The position numbers were made by a program, and so were the translations under genes. A stretch of DNA of 64,000 nt from Vibrio sp. DW001. Lineage in GTDB: Bacteria > Pseudomonadota > Gammaproteobacteria > Enterobacterales > Vibrionaceae. The notes under the pieces are model-generated. The model had not been told where the DNA came from, made no database searches, and worked only from the letters and a program-made list of their open reading frames with translations. Numbering within the stretch: position 1 is the first letter of the stretch; each line of letters begins with the position of its first letter. The stretch lies in the NCBI RefSeq assembly GCF_029016285.1, contig NZ_CP091975.1:310001-374000 (forward strand). The letters run 5' to 3'. Shown piece after piece: positions 38,248 to 48,136 of the stretch.

Positions 38248-38938
38248 TGTTCACTATCGTTACCATAAAGAGGTTTTTAAGTTTGATTTTAGGCTTGAAG
38301 ATGGCCGCATTGTCGCGCTTATGGGACCTAGTGGCTCAGGGAAATCAACCTTACTTGCCCTCATTGCAGGGTTTATTCATCCAGAAAGTGGAAACATAGC
38401 GGTTAATGATGCCTCATTGCTAAACCAAGAGCCTCATTTAAGACCTTTCGCCATGCTATTCCAAGAACATAATTTGTTCAGCCATCTAACGGTTAGAGAA
38501 AATATAGGCTTAGGGTTACACCCTGGCTTAAAGCTAACGGTGATACAAAAAGATCAGGTAATTGATGCGGCTAAACAGGTCGGCATTGATGAGCTATTAG
38601 ATCGAACACCTGAAAAACTCTCCGGTGGTCAGAAGCAGCGTGTAGCATTAGCACGTTGCTTTGTTCAACCACACTGCATTTGGTTGTTAGATGAACCGTT
38701 TTCGGCTCTCGATCCTATCTTAAGAGAAGAAATGTTGATGCTCGTTAAACGCCTTGCAGATGATAGACAGATTACCGTAGTGATGGTGACGCATCATATT
38801 AGTGATGCGAAAGCGATAGCGACAGATTTCATCTTTGTTGACGAGTATAAAGCGCTCATTCATGAGCCCATCATTCAATTAAGTGCTCAACACAGCAACG
38901 AAAAGTTACGTGCATTTGTGAAAGCTGGTTCAAGTTGA
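38231..38938 (+). CDS. thiQ: Thiamine ABC transporter ATPase ThiQ
   Basis: This ATPase powers ThiP. The 235 residues show Walker A GPSGSGKST, Q-loop AMLFQEHNLFSHLT, signature LSGGQKQRVALAR, Walker B WLLDEPFSALDP and switch histidine MVTHH. The ATG at 38231 is preferred to an in-frame TTG at 38219. It overlaps thiP by 17 bases, so translation is probably coupled. Confidence 0.96.
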   Translation: MLNVDNVHYRYHKEVFKFDFRLEDGRIVALMGPSGSGKSTLLALIAGFIHPESGNIAVNDASLLNQEPHLRPFAMLFQEHNLFSHLTVRENIGLGLHPGLKLTVIQKDQVIDAAKQVGIDELLDRTPEKLSGGQKQRVALARCFVQPHCIWLLDEPFSALDPILREEMLMLVKRLADDRQITVVMVTHHISDAKAIATDFIFVDEYKALIHEPIIQLSAQHSNEKLRAFVKAGSS

Positions 38939-39050
38939 CCTAATTGGTTGAAAGTTCATGGTTCTAGATAAACTCCGTGTCGACAATTATCATTTTATTC
39001 TCTTTTAGTCGTGATCTATATAGCGGCTTGAAGTAATATTGGCGACCTTA

Positions 39051-39068
39051 AAAAGCTCGGCTTTTCTT
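39051..39068 (+). terminator. Possible terminator after thiQ
   Basis: AAAAGC and GCTTTT pair around a three-base loop (tcg) and are followed by CTTTCT. The stem is short, and it lies 110 bases after thiQ, so this is only a candidate. Confidence 0.4.
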
Positions 39069-39182
39069 TCTAGATAAATAGGAGAATAGTCGATCTTATC
39101 TGCCTATAATATGTGTATCAATAGGCATCACCGAATAGAACAATAGACGCGAGTCTACTCCAACATAGAGGTAATCAATCAT

Positions 39183-42086
39183 ATGGCATTTGCTTTGGGT
39201 CAACGCTGGATAAGTGATACAGAAAGCGATTTGGGTTTAGGTACTATCGTAGAGTTGGACGCAAGAACCGTTACGTTAATGTTCGCTGCGTCTGAAGAAA
39301 ATAGAGTTTATGCCCAAAAAGAAGCCCCAATTACCCGCGTTATATTCCATGTTGGAGATTCCATAGAGAGCCAAGAAGGTTGGTCTTTAAAGGTAGAAGA
39401 AGTTCTAGTAGATAATGGCCTTCTAACCTATGTAGGTACAAGAGAAGATACGCAAGAAAGTGGCATTATGCTAAGAGAGATATTCCTTAGTAACCAAATT
39501 CGATTTAATAAACCGCAAGACAAACTGTTTGCAGGTCAGATAGATCGAATGGATAACTTTGTATTGCGTTATAGCGCGTTGAAGAATCAATACCAGCAAC
39601 ATAAGAGCCCGATGCGTGGTTTATGCGGAATGCGTGCAGGTCTTATCCCCCACCAATTATTTATCGCTCATGAAGTAGGGCGTAGACACGCACCGCGCGT
39701 TCTGCTTGCTGATGAAGTGGGGTTAGGTAAAACCATTGAAGCGGGCATGATTATCCATCAACAGGTGTTATCCGGCAGTGCAGAACGTGTTCTTATTGTT
39801 GTGCCGGAAACACTACAGCACCAATGGCTCGTTGAAATGATGCGCCGTTTTAATCTGCACTTCTCTATCTTTGATGAAGAGCGTTGTATCGAAGCTCATG
39901 TTGACGCGGAAAATCCATTTGATACTGCGCAGTATGTGCTCTGTTCTTTGGATTTTCTGACCAAGAATCAAAAGCGCTTTGAACAAATTGTGGATGGTAA
40001 TTGGGACTTGCTCGTTGTCGATGAAGCACATCACTTGGAGTGGAGCGTGGATGCACCTAGCCGCCAGTATCAAGTTGTAGAGGGGTTAGCGAATAATACG
40101 GCTTCTGTTTTGCTATTAACGGCAACGCCAGAGCAGTTAGGTCATGAGAGTCATTTTGCCCGTTTACGTCTTCTTGACCCCGACCGTTTCTATGATTATC
40201 AAGCTTTTGTTGAAGAAGAAAAGCAATATGAACCGGTGGCAGACGCGGTAAGTAACCTGTTTTCTGGAAATAAGCTTGAAAATAAAGTCAAAAATCAGAT
40301 AACGGAACTGCTTTCTGAACAAGATGTTGAGCCACTGTTTCGAATTATTGAAGCAGAACTTCCTGATGATGAGAAAGACAAAGCCCGCCATGAGTTGATT
40401 GATAATCTTATGGACCGCCATGGCACTGGACGTGTGTTATTTAGAAATACACGATCGGCGATTAAGGGTTTCCCAAAGCGTAAGGTTCATTTGTTACCAA
40501 TGGTCATGCCTGAGCAGTATGCACGAGCAATGCGAGTATCGAACATGCTCGATAAAGATCTACCTTCAGAAGCAAAGGCAATACGAAAGCTTTACCCAGA
40601 AGAGATTTTTCAAGAGTTAGAGGGTGGTTCGTGGTGGCAGTTCGATTCCCGAGTTGATTGGTTGATTGAAAAGGTAAAAGAGAAGCGCTCAGAGAAAGTT
40701 TTAGTGATTGCTTCTAGGTCGACAACGGCACTTCAATTAGAACAAGCATTGAGAGAACGAGAGGGTATCCGTGCCACCGTTTTCCACGAAGGCATGTCAA
40801 TTATAGAGCGGGACAAAGCGGCGGCTTATTTCGCACAAGAAGAAGGTGGAGCTCAGGTTCTTATTTGCTCCGAAATTGGCTCTGAGGGGCGAAACTTTCA
40901 GTTTGCTAATCAACTAGTCATGTTCGACCTGCCATTTAATCCTGATTTATTAGAGCAGCGTATCGGTCGTTTAGATCGAATAGGTCAGCAACGAGATATC
41001 GATATTTTTGTGCCGTATCTTGATGGTTCTTCTCAAGGTATTTTAGCTCGTTGGTTTGAAGAAGGGCTACAAGCTTTCTCCGAAACCTGCCCTACAGGGC
41101 GCGCGGTTTATGACAAATATTCCGAGGAACTGGTGGATCTTCTTGCGGGTGGAAAAGGTAGCGACCTTGAGCCGTTAATAAGCGCATCCAATAAACTCAA
41201 TCAAGAGCTCAAAGCTCAACTAGAACATGGCCGAGATAGATTGTTAGAGATGCATTCTAATGGTGGCGAACAAGCACTGAAAATAGTAGAAAAAATTGCC
41301 AGTACCGATGGCGATACAAACCTGATCACATTTGCGCTTAGCCTGTTCGATACCATTGGTCTGAATCAAGATGATAAAGGCGAGAAAGCACTCGTTGTTA
41401 CTCCTTCTGAACATATGATGGTACCAAGTTATCCCGGTCTTCCATATGAAGGTGCAACCATCACCTTTGATCGTGAGACGGCATTATCTCGTGAGGATAT
41501 GAACTTCATCAGTTGGGAACATCCGATGATTCAAGGTGGTATAGACCTTTTATTGAGTGAAGGGGTTGGTACAACGGCGGTTTCTCTGCTTAAAAACAAA
41601 GCATTACCCGTTGGCACTATGCTATTAGAACTTGTCTATTTGGTTGATGCACAAGCACCAAAACGAAGCGGGATCAGTGGGTATTTACCACAGACACCTA
41701 TTCGTTTGATGATGGATGGCAAAGGGAATGACCTTTCAGAGCAAGTAGAATTTGAAAGCTTTAACCGTCAATTGAGCCCGGTCAATCGCCGTTTAGCGAG
41801 TAAGCTTGTATCGAGTGTGCAGAGCGATATTCGCAAGCTTATTGAAGCGGGTGAAAAATGTATCGGTGGTAAGCTCGACATCGTTAGAGAACAGGCGCAA
41901 AAAGAGATGTTTAGCACGTTAAATGGCGAACTTGAGCGGTTACAAGCACTAAAAGCAGTGAACCCAAATATTCGTGATGAAGAGCTACAAGCGATAGAAA
42001 ATCAAATCTTAGAGCTGACGGGGTATATCTCTAAAGCTCAGATTCAGCTCGATTCATTACGACTCATTGTTGTTTCGCATAAATAA
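39183..42086 (+). CDS. rapA: RNA polymerase-associated ATPase RapA
   Basis: RapA is a Swi2/Snf2-type ATPase that rescues or recycles stalled RNA polymerase. The protein has 967 residues (968 in E. coli) with the N-terminal Tudor-like region ([20 protein letters not shown]). Helicase lobe 1 has [16 protein letters not shown] and the DEAH box [10 protein letters not shown]; lobe 2 has [20 protein letters not shown] and [15 protein letters not shown]-terminal RapA-specific domain follows. rluA lies downstream, as in E. coli. Confidence 0.98.
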   Translation: MAFALGQRWISDTESDLGLGTIVELDARTVTLMFAASEENRVYAQKEAPITRVIFHVGDSIESQEGWSLKVEEVLVDNGLLTYVGTREDTQESGIMLREIFLSNQIRFNKPQDKLFAGQIDRMDNFVLRYSALKNQYQQHKSPMRGLCGMRAGLIPHQLFIAHEVGRRHAPRVLLADEVGLGKTIEAGMIIHQQVLSGSAERVLIVVPETLQHQWLVEMMRRFNLHFSIFDEERCIEAHVDAENPFDTAQYVLCSLDFLTKNQKRFEQIVDGNWDLLVVDEAHHLEWSVDAPSRQYQVVEGLANNTASVLLLTATPEQLGHESHFARLRLLDPDRFYDYQAFVEEEKQYEPVADAVSNLFSGNKLENKVKNQITELLSEQDVEPLFRIIEAELPDDEKDKARHELIDNLMDRHGTGRVLFRNTRSAIKGFPKRKVHLLPMVMPEQYARAMRVSNMLDKDLPSEAKAIRKLYPEEIFQELEGGSWWQFDSRVDWLIEKVKEKRSEKVLVIASRSTTALQLEQALREREGIRATVFHEGMSIIERDKAAAYFAQEEGGAQVLICSEIGSEGRNFQFANQLVMFDLPFNPDLLEQRIGRLDRIGQQRDIDIFVPYLDGSSQGILARWFEEGLQAFSETCPTGRAVYDKYSEELVDLLAGGKGSDLEPLISASNKLNQELKAQLEHGRDRLLEMHSNGGEQALKIVEKIASTDGDTNLITFALSLFDTIGLNQDDKGEKALVVTPSEHMMVPSYPGLPYEGATITFDRETALSREDMNFISWEHPMIQGGIDLLLSEGVGTTAVSLLKNKALPVGTMLLELVYLVDAQAPKRSGISGYLPQTPIRLMMDGKGNDLSEQVEFESFNRQLSPVNRRLASKLVSSVQSDIRKLIEAGEKCIGGKLDIVREQAQKEMFSTLNGELERLQALKAVNPNIRDEELQAIENQILELTGYISKAQIQLDSLRLIVVSHK

Positions 42087-42119
42087 GATTAGGTTGATCT
42101 GACCTCAATGATAATAAGG

Positions 42120-42155
42120 CACAAGTTACCTGTTATAGGTTGCTTGTGTTTTATT
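42120..42155 (+). terminator. Probable terminator between rapA and rluA
   Basis: CACAAG-tt-ACCT and AGGT-tg-CTTGTG form a stem with one internal loop, followed by TTTTATT. It is 33 bases after the rapA stop. Confidence 0.7.
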
Positions 42156-42194
42156 AGATAGCTATCAAAATTTTTACTGAGAAATCGAAAACCA

Positions 42195-42923
42195 ATGATC
42201 GACTATTTTCCATCGCAAGATCCTATCCAAATAATCGACCAAGATGACTATATCTTAGTGGCCAATAAACCGGCTGGACTGCTTTCGGTTCCCGGTAGAC
42301 TAAAAGAGCATTACGACAGTCTCTGGAGTCGATTGGTGGTCGAATACCCAGAGATTCAAGTCGTTCATCGTCTCGATATGGCAACGTCTGGTTTGATGTT
42401 ATTTGCGTTAAGCAAAGATGCGGAACGACACATTAAGAAACAGTTTCAATATCGATTGACCCATAAGGTTTACTACGCAAGAGTGTGGGGTGATCTTGAA
42501 CAAGATAAAGGGCTTATCGATTTACCTCTCATCTGTGACTGGCCTAATCGGCCAAGACAAAAAGTGTGTTATGAGCATGGAAAACCCTCTCAAACACATT
42601 ATCAAGTGGTAAGTCGAGAAGCCCATACTACTTTGGTTCGATTGCTGCCCATCACTGGACGATCGCATCAGTTGAGAGTTCATATGATGGCAATAGGTCA
42701 CCCTATTATTGGCGATGAGTTCTATGCACATCCAGAGGCGCAAACTTACACAAATAGATTAGAACTGCATTCAACGGAGCTAAGTTTTTATCATCCAAGG
42801 AACGATGAATTAGCCACAGCCTTTGTCGCTTGTGACTTTTATAGAGAGGCAAAAGAAGAAATATTACAACACTTTACCGTAGATAAAGTGTTGCCAAATT
42901 ATAAACTATTAAAAAATAATTAA
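42195..42923 (+). CDS. rluA: Pseudouridine synthase RluA (23S rRNA / tRNA)
   Basis: RluA makes pseudouridine at 23S rRNA position 746 and tRNA position 32 in E. coli. The catalytic aspartate is in VVHRLDMATSGLMLFA, and the C-terminal block is PITGRSHQLRVHMMAIGHPI. The length is 242 residues, a little longer than E. coli (219) through a C-terminal tail. It has no N-terminal S4 domain, consistent with RluA rather than RluC/D. It is convergent with the universal stress protein gene. Confidence 0.94.
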   Translation: MIDYFPSQDPIQIIDQDDYILVANKPAGLLSVPGRLKEHYDSLWSRLVVEYPEIQVVHRLDMATSGLMLFALSKDAERHIKKQFQYRLTHKVYYARVWGDLEQDKGLIDLPLICDWPNRPRQKVCYEHGKPSQTHYQVVSREAHTTLVRLLPITGRSHQLRVHMMAIGHPIIGDEFYAHPEAQTYTNRLELHSTELSFYHPRNDELATAFVACDFYREAKEEILQHFTVDKVLPNYKLLKNN

Positions 42924-42991
42924 GAATCAGAGAGGGCAATTTCACTTAATAGCGTTCATTTTGATTCCATCATTAATGTTGCAATTGCCGC

Positions 42992-43429
42992 TTATCCTTG
43001 CGGTTTTACTACCAGTACATTAATCGGTGAGTTTTGGACAACTTTGCTTGCCACAGACCCGAGTACAACTTTATCTACTTTTGAACGCTTGTGGCTAGGC
43101 ATGATGATTAAGTCTGCGCCTAGTTTGCTTGCGAACTCAAGAATAGTAGCGTAAGGCTTGCCTTCTGCTACATGTGTTTTATAGATCACATCTTCCTTTA
43201 CGTGCTGGCTGGCAAACTTTTGAAGCTGTCGCTTAACGTCTTGCTTCATCTTATTTGCTGCATCTTTTGGAAAATAAGTCGCGACCATCGACATGTGAAT
43301 ACCAGGAAGCACAGTCAAAAGATGAACCTCTGCATTGGATGCTTTCGCATGCCAAACGGCCAGTTCTACCGCTCTATCTGAAAAGCCTTTATCATTTAAA
43401 TCAACAGGAACAAGGATTTGTTTATACAT
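42992..43429 (-). CDS. Universal stress protein linked to the TRAP transporter
   Basis: The product is a 145-residue UspA-fold protein opening MYKQILVPVDLNDKGFSDRA and ending VLGSVASKVVQNSPINVLVV. The usual ATP-binding motif G-x2-G-x9-G-S/T is only half present: the final Gly-Ser is kept, but the two first glycines read Pro and Lys (IIMPSHKRSKVDKVVLGS). ATP binding may be weak or absent. It lies 92 bases after the TRAP permease on the same strand, like TeaD in the Halomonas tea operon, where a Usp modulates a TRAP transporter. Regulation of this transporter is inference. Confidence 0.9.
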   Translation of the reverse strand: MYKQILVPVDLNDKGFSDRAVELAVWHAKASNAEVHLLTVLPGIHMSMVATYFPKDAANKMKQDVKRQLQKFASQHVKEDVIYKTHVAEGKPYATILEFASKLGADLIIMPSHKRSKVDKVVLGSVASKVVQNSPINVLVVKPQG

Positions 43430-43487
43430 TATATTATCTCTACATTAGGAGGGCGTTCACCCTATTTATCCCTATTCAGTTATTTCT

Positions 43488-43513
43488 GGCATTAACGATA
43501 AATTGTTAATGCC
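43488..43513. terminator. Hairpin between TRAP permease and universal stress protein gene
   Basis: GGCATTAAC and GTTAATGCC form a perfect 9-bp stem with an eight-base loop, 8 bases after the permease stop. No T run follows on the minus strand, so it may be a processing/stability hairpin allowing read-through into the usp gene rather than a full stop. Confidence 0.5.
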
Positions 43514-43521
43514 GAAAAATA

Positions 43522-46101
43522 CTACGCGCTTAGTTCATCCTTACGAGCGCGACGTCTCTGATTTATACCTAAACCAATAACTAATAGAAGTGCAGGTACA
43601 AATACCCACTCTTTCATTGGTCGTTCGGCTTGTACAATGACCGACTTGATTTCCCAATCGAAGTCGACTCCCGCAGACTCTGCTGGGCTGCCAAATTCAA
43701 CCATGTCGACGATCATTTTATTGTCGGTTTCAACCAGCATCAAACCCATAGATGCAATTCGTTCTTCCGCACCTTTGGCGTCGTCTTCAAATGGTAAAAC
43801 AACGGTTTTTTCGATGTATTTACCTTCTAGGTTTTCACCAGAGACTCTTAGTTCAAGCGATTGTCCCACATCGAGATTTTCGGTAATTTGAGCTATCTCT
43901 ACTCCTGAGTAATGATCTTTCGCTGGATAGACCATATCCCACCAGAAACCGGGTCTAAAGAAAGTAAATGTTAATATGAGAAGAAGAACCGTTTCCCACC
44001 ATTTACTCTTGGTAAACCAATATCCTTGAGTTGCTGCTGAAAATATCAGCATAGCAATAATCGAAGACGCTACCGTTAGGAATAAATGCCACCAAGTGTC
44101 GACACCCATTAGTAACAACTGGGTGTTAAATACAAACATAAATGGCAAAATTGCCGTTCGTATATCGTAGGTGAAACCTTGTATGCCTGTGCGAATAGGA
44201 TCTGATTTCGCTATCGCCGCAGCGGCAAAGGCGGCGAGACCTACCGGCGGTGTATCATCGGCTAGAATACCAAAGTAGAACACAAATAGGTGAACAGCAA
44301 TCAATGGGATGATCAAACCATGAGCGGCGCCAAGCGTTACGATGACCGGAGCCATTAACGTTGATACCACAATATAGTTTGCTGTTGTTGGTAGCCCCAT
44401 ACCTAACACTAAGCTGATGACTGCCGTAAATAGCAGCATTAATATGATACTACCGCCAGAGATGAATTCGACAAAGTCGGTCATGACCAAGCCAATACCC
44501 GTAAGCGTTACCACACCCACTACCGTACCGGCTGCTGCGGTAGCAACACCGATGCCTATCATGTTACGAGCACCTGATACAAGGCTTTCTGATAGGTCGA
44601 CAAAGCCTTCTTTAATACTCTCCTTGATATCGCCTTCTTTTGCAAAAAATACCATAAGAGGACGCTGAGTTAGCAAGATGAAGATCATAAAGACCGTTGC
44701 CCAGAAAGCCGATAGGCCTGGGGAAAAACGCTCAACAGTTAGACACCATACCAATACAACAATAGGCAGCAAGAAGTGGAGACCAGACTTAATCGTTGGT
44801 CCAGCATCAGGTACTTCCAATAGCTCCTCGTCTATTGACATATGAGCGTGCTCTTTATATCTGGCCGATATACTGACCAGGCCTAGATAAGCGAGAAGCA
44901 GTACGACGGTCACGATAGGCGTTGCGGCTGCGCCGAATACGTCCTTTGTCCAACCTACGCCATAATAAACGGCTGCACCTAATACACATAAACCGAGAAT
45001 CGAACCGACAAATGACAGCATACTGTTTAGAAATTTTGGTGTATGACGTCGCGGTAGACCGACCATACCTGCCTTACATGCTTCTAAGTGAACAATATAA
45101 AGCAAAGCGATGTATGAGATTAGAGCGGGTAATATTGCTGCCTTGATAACTTCCACATAAGAGATACCGACATATTCAACCATTAAGAAGGCAGCGGCAC
45201 CCATAATCGGTGGTGTTAATTGTCCATTGGTAGAAGCGGCAACCTCTACGGCACCAGCTTTTACACCAGAGAAGCCAACACGCTTCATTAAGGGGATGGT
45301 AAATGTGCCAGTGGTAACTACGTTAGCAATAGATGAACCTGACACTAAACCGGAAAGACCTGATGCTACAACTGCTGCTTTTGCAGGGCCTCCACGCATA
45401 TGACCAAGTAGAGAGAAGGCGACTTTGATAAAGTACCCTCCGGCGCCAGCACGATCAAGCATTGCACCAAACAGTACAAATAAAAATACAAAAGAGGTAG
45501 AAACACCTAATGCAACACCAAACACACCTTCTGTTGTTAACCAAAGGTGAGACATTGCTTTATTTAAGCTCGCTCCCTTGTGGGCGATGACATCTGGCAT
45601 ATGTGGGCCAGCAAAGGTGTAAAATAGAAATACGGCGGCAACCACCATCAATGGTGGTCCTAATGCTCGGCGCGTTGCTTCCATAAGGAGCACCATACCA
45701 ATAACAGCAGCAACAATATCAAATGTTGTAGGTGCACCAGAGCGATCGGCGAGTTCGGCGTAAAACAAATAGATATAACACGCAGAAAAGCTACCCGCTA
45801 ACGCTAAAACCCAGTCGACTAGAGGAACTTTGTCACGTGATGAATGGGTAAGTGCTGGATAGGCCGTAAATGCTAAAAAAATAGCGAATGTTAAGTGAAT
45901 AGATCGGGCTTGTGTGTCATTAAGTACGCCAAAATTGAAAATAAACGGTAATGGTGATGCGTACCAAAGTTGAAATAATGACCAGCAAAGCGGCACAAAC
46001 CATAAAACACGGCCAGGAACTCCTTTCGGGTTTCGGGCTCCTGTATCGGATTGGGCCACCATTTCTTGCACATCTGGAGACGGTTTGGTTGTCTGCGTCA
46101 T
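43522..46101 (-). CDS. Fused TRAP transporter permease (DctQM type with DUF3394)
   Basis: This is a large inner-membrane protein of 859 residues in which the small (4-helix) and large (12-helix) TRAP subunits are fused. The N-terminal part spans about 25-165. The DctM-like part spans about 170-690, with SGLSGLVSGSSIANVVTTGT and GMGLPTTANYIVVSTLMAPV. A C-terminal DUF3394 region spans about 690-859, partly soluble, ending in a helix. This is the TAXI-type TRAP permease working with the receptor encoded upstream. TRAP importers are secondary, usually sodium-driven. Confidence 0.95.
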   Translation of the reverse strand: MTQTTKPSPDVQEMVAQSDTGARNPKGVPGRVLWFVPLCWSLFQLWYASPLPFIFNFGVLNDTQARSIHLTFAIFLAFTAYPALTHSSRDKVPLVDWVLALAGSFSACYIYLFYAELADRSGAPTTFDIVAAVIGMVLLMEATRRALGPPLMVVAAVFLFYTFAGPHMPDVIAHKGASLNKAMSHLWLTTEGVFGVALGVSTSFVFLFVLFGAMLDRAGAGGYFIKVAFSLLGHMRGGPAKAAVVASGLSGLVSGSSIANVVTTGTFTIPLMKRVGFSGVKAGAVEVAASTNGQLTPPIMGAAAFLMVEYVGISYVEVIKAAILPALISYIALLYIVHLEACKAGMVGLPRRHTPKFLNSMLSFVGSILGLCVLGAAVYYGVGWTKDVFGAAATPIVTVVLLLAYLGLVSISARYKEHAHMSIDEELLEVPDAGPTIKSGLHFLLPIVVLVWCLTVERFSPGLSAFWATVFMIFILLTQRPLMVFFAKEGDIKESIKEGFVDLSESLVSGARNMIGIGVATAAAGTVVGVVTLTGIGLVMTDFVEFISGGSIILMLLFTAVISLVLGMGLPTTANYIVVSTLMAPVIVTLGAAHGLIIPLIAVHLFVFYFGILADDTPPVGLAAFAAAAIAKSDPIRTGIQGFTYDIRTAILPFMFVFNTQLLLMGVDTWWHLFLTVASSIIAMLIFSAATQGYWFTKSKWWETVLLLILTFTFFRPGFWWDMVYPAKDHYSGVEIAQITENLDVGQSLELRVSGENLEGKYIEKTVVLPFEDDAKGAEERIASMGLMLVETDNKMIVDMVEFGSPAESAGVDFDWEIKSVIVQAERPMKEWVFVPALLLVIGLGINQRRRARKDELSA

Positions 46102-46280
46102 GTACTTTATCCTTATATTGATGGTCTATTGTTGTATGTCAAAACAAGAGCGAAATATGTTTAGGTTATAAAAGGTGAAAGATTCTACCTTTCAAACAGA
46201 GCGGCTCCGTTTTAGCTTAGTACAGCAAATTGATTTATCTGAAAATAGTGTTAAAGAAAGTCTTTAACAAATAAATTGAT

Positions 46281-46300
46281 AAGGAGGCAAATGCCTCCTT
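46281..46300 (-). promoter_or_regulatory. Intergenic hairpin between TAXI receptor and TRAP permease
   Basis: AAGGAGGC and GCCTCCTT form a perfect 8-bp stem with loop aaat, 26 bases after the receptor stop. No strong T run follows on the minus strand. Such hairpins between receptor and permease commonly stabilise the upstream part of the mRNA, so that more receptor than permease is made. A partial terminator is the alternative. Confidence 0.6.
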
Positions 46301-46325
46301 AATTTAACAAATAACGTAAAAATAA

Positions 46326-47294
46326 TTATTTAAGAAGGCCAACTTCTCTGTAGTATTTCTCGGCACCAGGGTGTAGAGGAATAGAGATACCTGCTTTTAC
46401 CATATCTTCTTTTTTAAGGTTGGCGAACGCAGGGTGCAGGCGCTTAAAGGTGCTAAAATTCTCAAAGACGGCCTTAGCTAAATTGTAGGCAACTTTATCT
46501 GAAACATCGGTTGTGGTAACCATCGTTGCGGCAACACCGAAGCTATTAATATCTCCTTTTGTACCACGGTAAGTTCCTGCAGGTAGAGCAGTATAAGTAT
46601 AGTATGGGTTGTCACCCACAATCTTATCAACTTCAGGGCCCGTTGCAGAAACAAGTTTAGCATCACATGATGTTGTTGCTTCTTTGATAGAGCCATTTGG
46701 GTGACCAACCATATAAATGAATGCATCGATTTTGTTGTCACAAAGTGCTTGTGAACGCTCTGAACCTTTCAGTTCTGATGCTAGCTTGAAACTGTCATTT
46801 GTCCAACCAAATGCATCCATTACAACGCCCATCGTTGCACGGTCACCAGACCCTGGGTTACCAATGTTTACGCGTTTACCTTGAAGATCTGCAACGCCAT
46901 TAATTCCTGAATCTGTACGAGCTATGATGTTAAATGGTTCAGTGTGTAAGGAGAACATTGCACGTAACTTTTTAAATTCACCTTGCTCTGAGAATTTGCT
47001 TGTCCCGTTGTATCCGTGATATTGCCAGTCAGACTGGACAACACCAAAGTCTAGTTCGCCTGCACGCATGGTGTTGATGTTATAGATCGAACCACCAGTA
47101 GATTCAACAGAACAACGAATGTTATGGGTTTTGCGTCCTTTGTTTACTAGTTTACAAATTGCGCCACCAGTTGGGTAGTAAACCCCAGTGACAGAACCAG
47201 TACCAATAGTAATAAATTCCTGAGCGTTAACTGCGCTTGCACCCAGTATTGTTGCTGCAATTGCACCAACTTGGACAAGTTTTCGAAATGCCAT
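46326..47294 (-). CDS. TAXI-family TRAP transporter solute receptor
   Basis: This is a 322-residue periplasmic protein with signal peptide MAFRKLVQVGAIAATILGAS (cut near VNA-QE). The TAXI signature follows at once (FITIGTGSVTGVYYPTGGAI), then FGVVQSDWQYHGY and VNIGNPGSGDRATMGVVMDA. The fused permease encoded downstream is its partner. The ligand is not readable from sequence. From memory, a V. cholerae TAXI receptor in the same chromosomal context binds glutamate-type ligands, which fits the neighbouring argR and mdh but needs a binding test. A CRP box lies 270 bases upstream. Confidence 0.93.
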   Translation of the reverse strand: MAFRKLVQVGAIAATILGASAVNAQEFITIGTGSVTGVYYPTGGAICKLVNKGRKTHNIRCSVESTGGSIYNINTMRAGELDFGVVQSDWQYHGYNGTSKFSEQGEFKKLRAMFSLHTEPFNIIARTDSGINGVADLQGKRVNIGNPGSGDRATMGVVMDAFGWTNDSFKLASELKGSERSQALCDNKIDAFIYMVGHPNGSIKEATTSCDAKLVSATGPEVDKIVGDNPYYTYTALPAGTYRGTKGDINSFGVAATMVTTTDVSDKVAYNLAKAVFENFSTFKRLHPAFANLKKEDMVKAGISIPLHPGAEKYYREVGLLK

Positions 47295-47513
47295 GAATGT
47301 TCCTTTTTATTTATTATTTATCCTGTAGTGCTTAAGTCTAGCTGTTACAGGCGCTTCCTGTTTGGAAAAGGCATCTTTTTCAATCAAATTCATGAAAAAG
47401 TGGCCGTATGGTAACAAAAAAAGGGTTCTACTTATAATAATCCTAAATAAATCAAAGGTGAACTTTGTGCCACAGAGAGAGTGTGAACGATTGGTTTTTT
47501 GTTTTACACAGAA

Positions 47514-47543
47514 AAATCAGTCACTTAGTATAATGACTGATTT
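47514..47543. promoter_or_regulatory. Perfect palindrome overlapping a candidate -10 of the TAXI receptor promoter
   Basis: AAATCAGTCA and TGACTGATTT are exact inverted repeats separated by ten bases. The spacer reads on the minus strand as TTATACTAAG, containing TATACT, a good -10 hexamer, with no -35 at the right distance. The CRP box is 21 bases upstream of the palindrome. It may be a repressor operator on a CRP-dependent promoter. Alternatively it is the terminator of argR, although its flanking T run is poor. Confidence 0.5.
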
Positions 47544-47563
47544 ATGCAAGGAGAGCTTTTATT

Positions 47564-47579
47564 TGTGATGTAAATCACA
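47564..47579. promoter_or_regulatory. Canonical CRP (cAMP receptor protein) binding site
   Basis: TGTGA-TGTAAA-TCACA matches the CRP consensus perfectly in both half-sites, with a favourable ATTTGTGATGTAAATCACAG context. If the TATACT at 47527-47532 is the -10, the site is centred near -51. Other start points closer to the gene are possible. It implies carbon-state control of the TAXI TRAP transporter. Confidence 0.8.
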
Positions 47580-47665
47580 GTATCAATAGAGGTTTTTTTA
47601 ACAACTATGAGTTTTTGAACTATCAACCAAAGAGAGAACATATTGGCACCGCATAGATTCAAGTA

Positions 47666-48136
47666 CTAACCAGAGTATTCAAAAAGTGAACAAACGGAGT
47701 CAAACAATTGCTTCGTCGTCACATTCATCGTTGGTGTAATAAATATGGTGTCATCGCCAGCGACAACGCCCAATATACCTTCTGACTTACCTAAGGAATC
47801 TAAGAGACGAGCAATGAGTTGCGCTGCGCCAGGACCAGTATGAATGACGACAATCGCATTGTTGTGGTCTATGTCTAAAACAAGCTCACGTAATGGGCTT
47901 GATGTAGTAGGGACGCCAAGCTCAGCAGGCAAACAATAGACCATTTCCATTTTGGCATTTCTCGTCCTTACCGCACCAAATTTGGTGAGCATTCGAGATA
48001 CCTTGGATTGGTTAATATTGTCAAATCCCTCTAATTTTAGGGCATCAACAATTTCACCTTGAGAGCCAAATCGTTCTTCTTTTAATATTGATTTAAAGGC
48101 TTTAACTAAATTATCTTGTTTTTCTGTATTGCGCAT
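47666..48136 (-). CDS. argR: Arginine repressor ArgR
   Basis: ArgR is the hexameric arginine-dependent repressor of arginine biosynthesis. The 156 residues equal the E. coli length. The N-terminal winged helix contains [20 protein letters not shown] and [16 protein letters not shown], and the C-terminal arginine-binding/oligomer domain has [15 protein letters not shown] and [13 protein letters not shown]. It is divergent from mdh over 339 bases, the arrangement also found in E. coli. No convincing ARG box pair was recognised by eye in its upstream region. Confidence 0.97.
   Translation of the reverse strand: MRNTEKQDNLVKAFKSILKEERFGSQGEIVDALKLEGFDNINQSKVSRMLTKFGAVRTRNAKMEMVYCLPAELGVPTTSSPLRELVLDIDHNNAIVVIHTGPGAAQLIARLLDSLGKSEGILGVVAGDDTIFITPTMNVTTKQLFDSVCSLFEYSG

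Larger units (their letters stand above)
47295..47665. other. Regulatory region upstream of the TAXI receptor gene (371 bases)
   Basis: No credible gene is seen; a 68-codon open frame at 47362-47568 has no family features and crosses the palindrome. The region holds a perfect 10-bp palindrome (47514-47543) and a canonical CRP box (47564-47579), described separately. It also receives the 3' end of argR. Confidence 0.7.

Noticed and set aside
47362..47568. A 68-codon open frame upstream of the TAXI receptor
   Set aside because: It crosses the perfect palindrome and ends at the CRP box, has no ribosome-binding site, and its composition is not protein-like.
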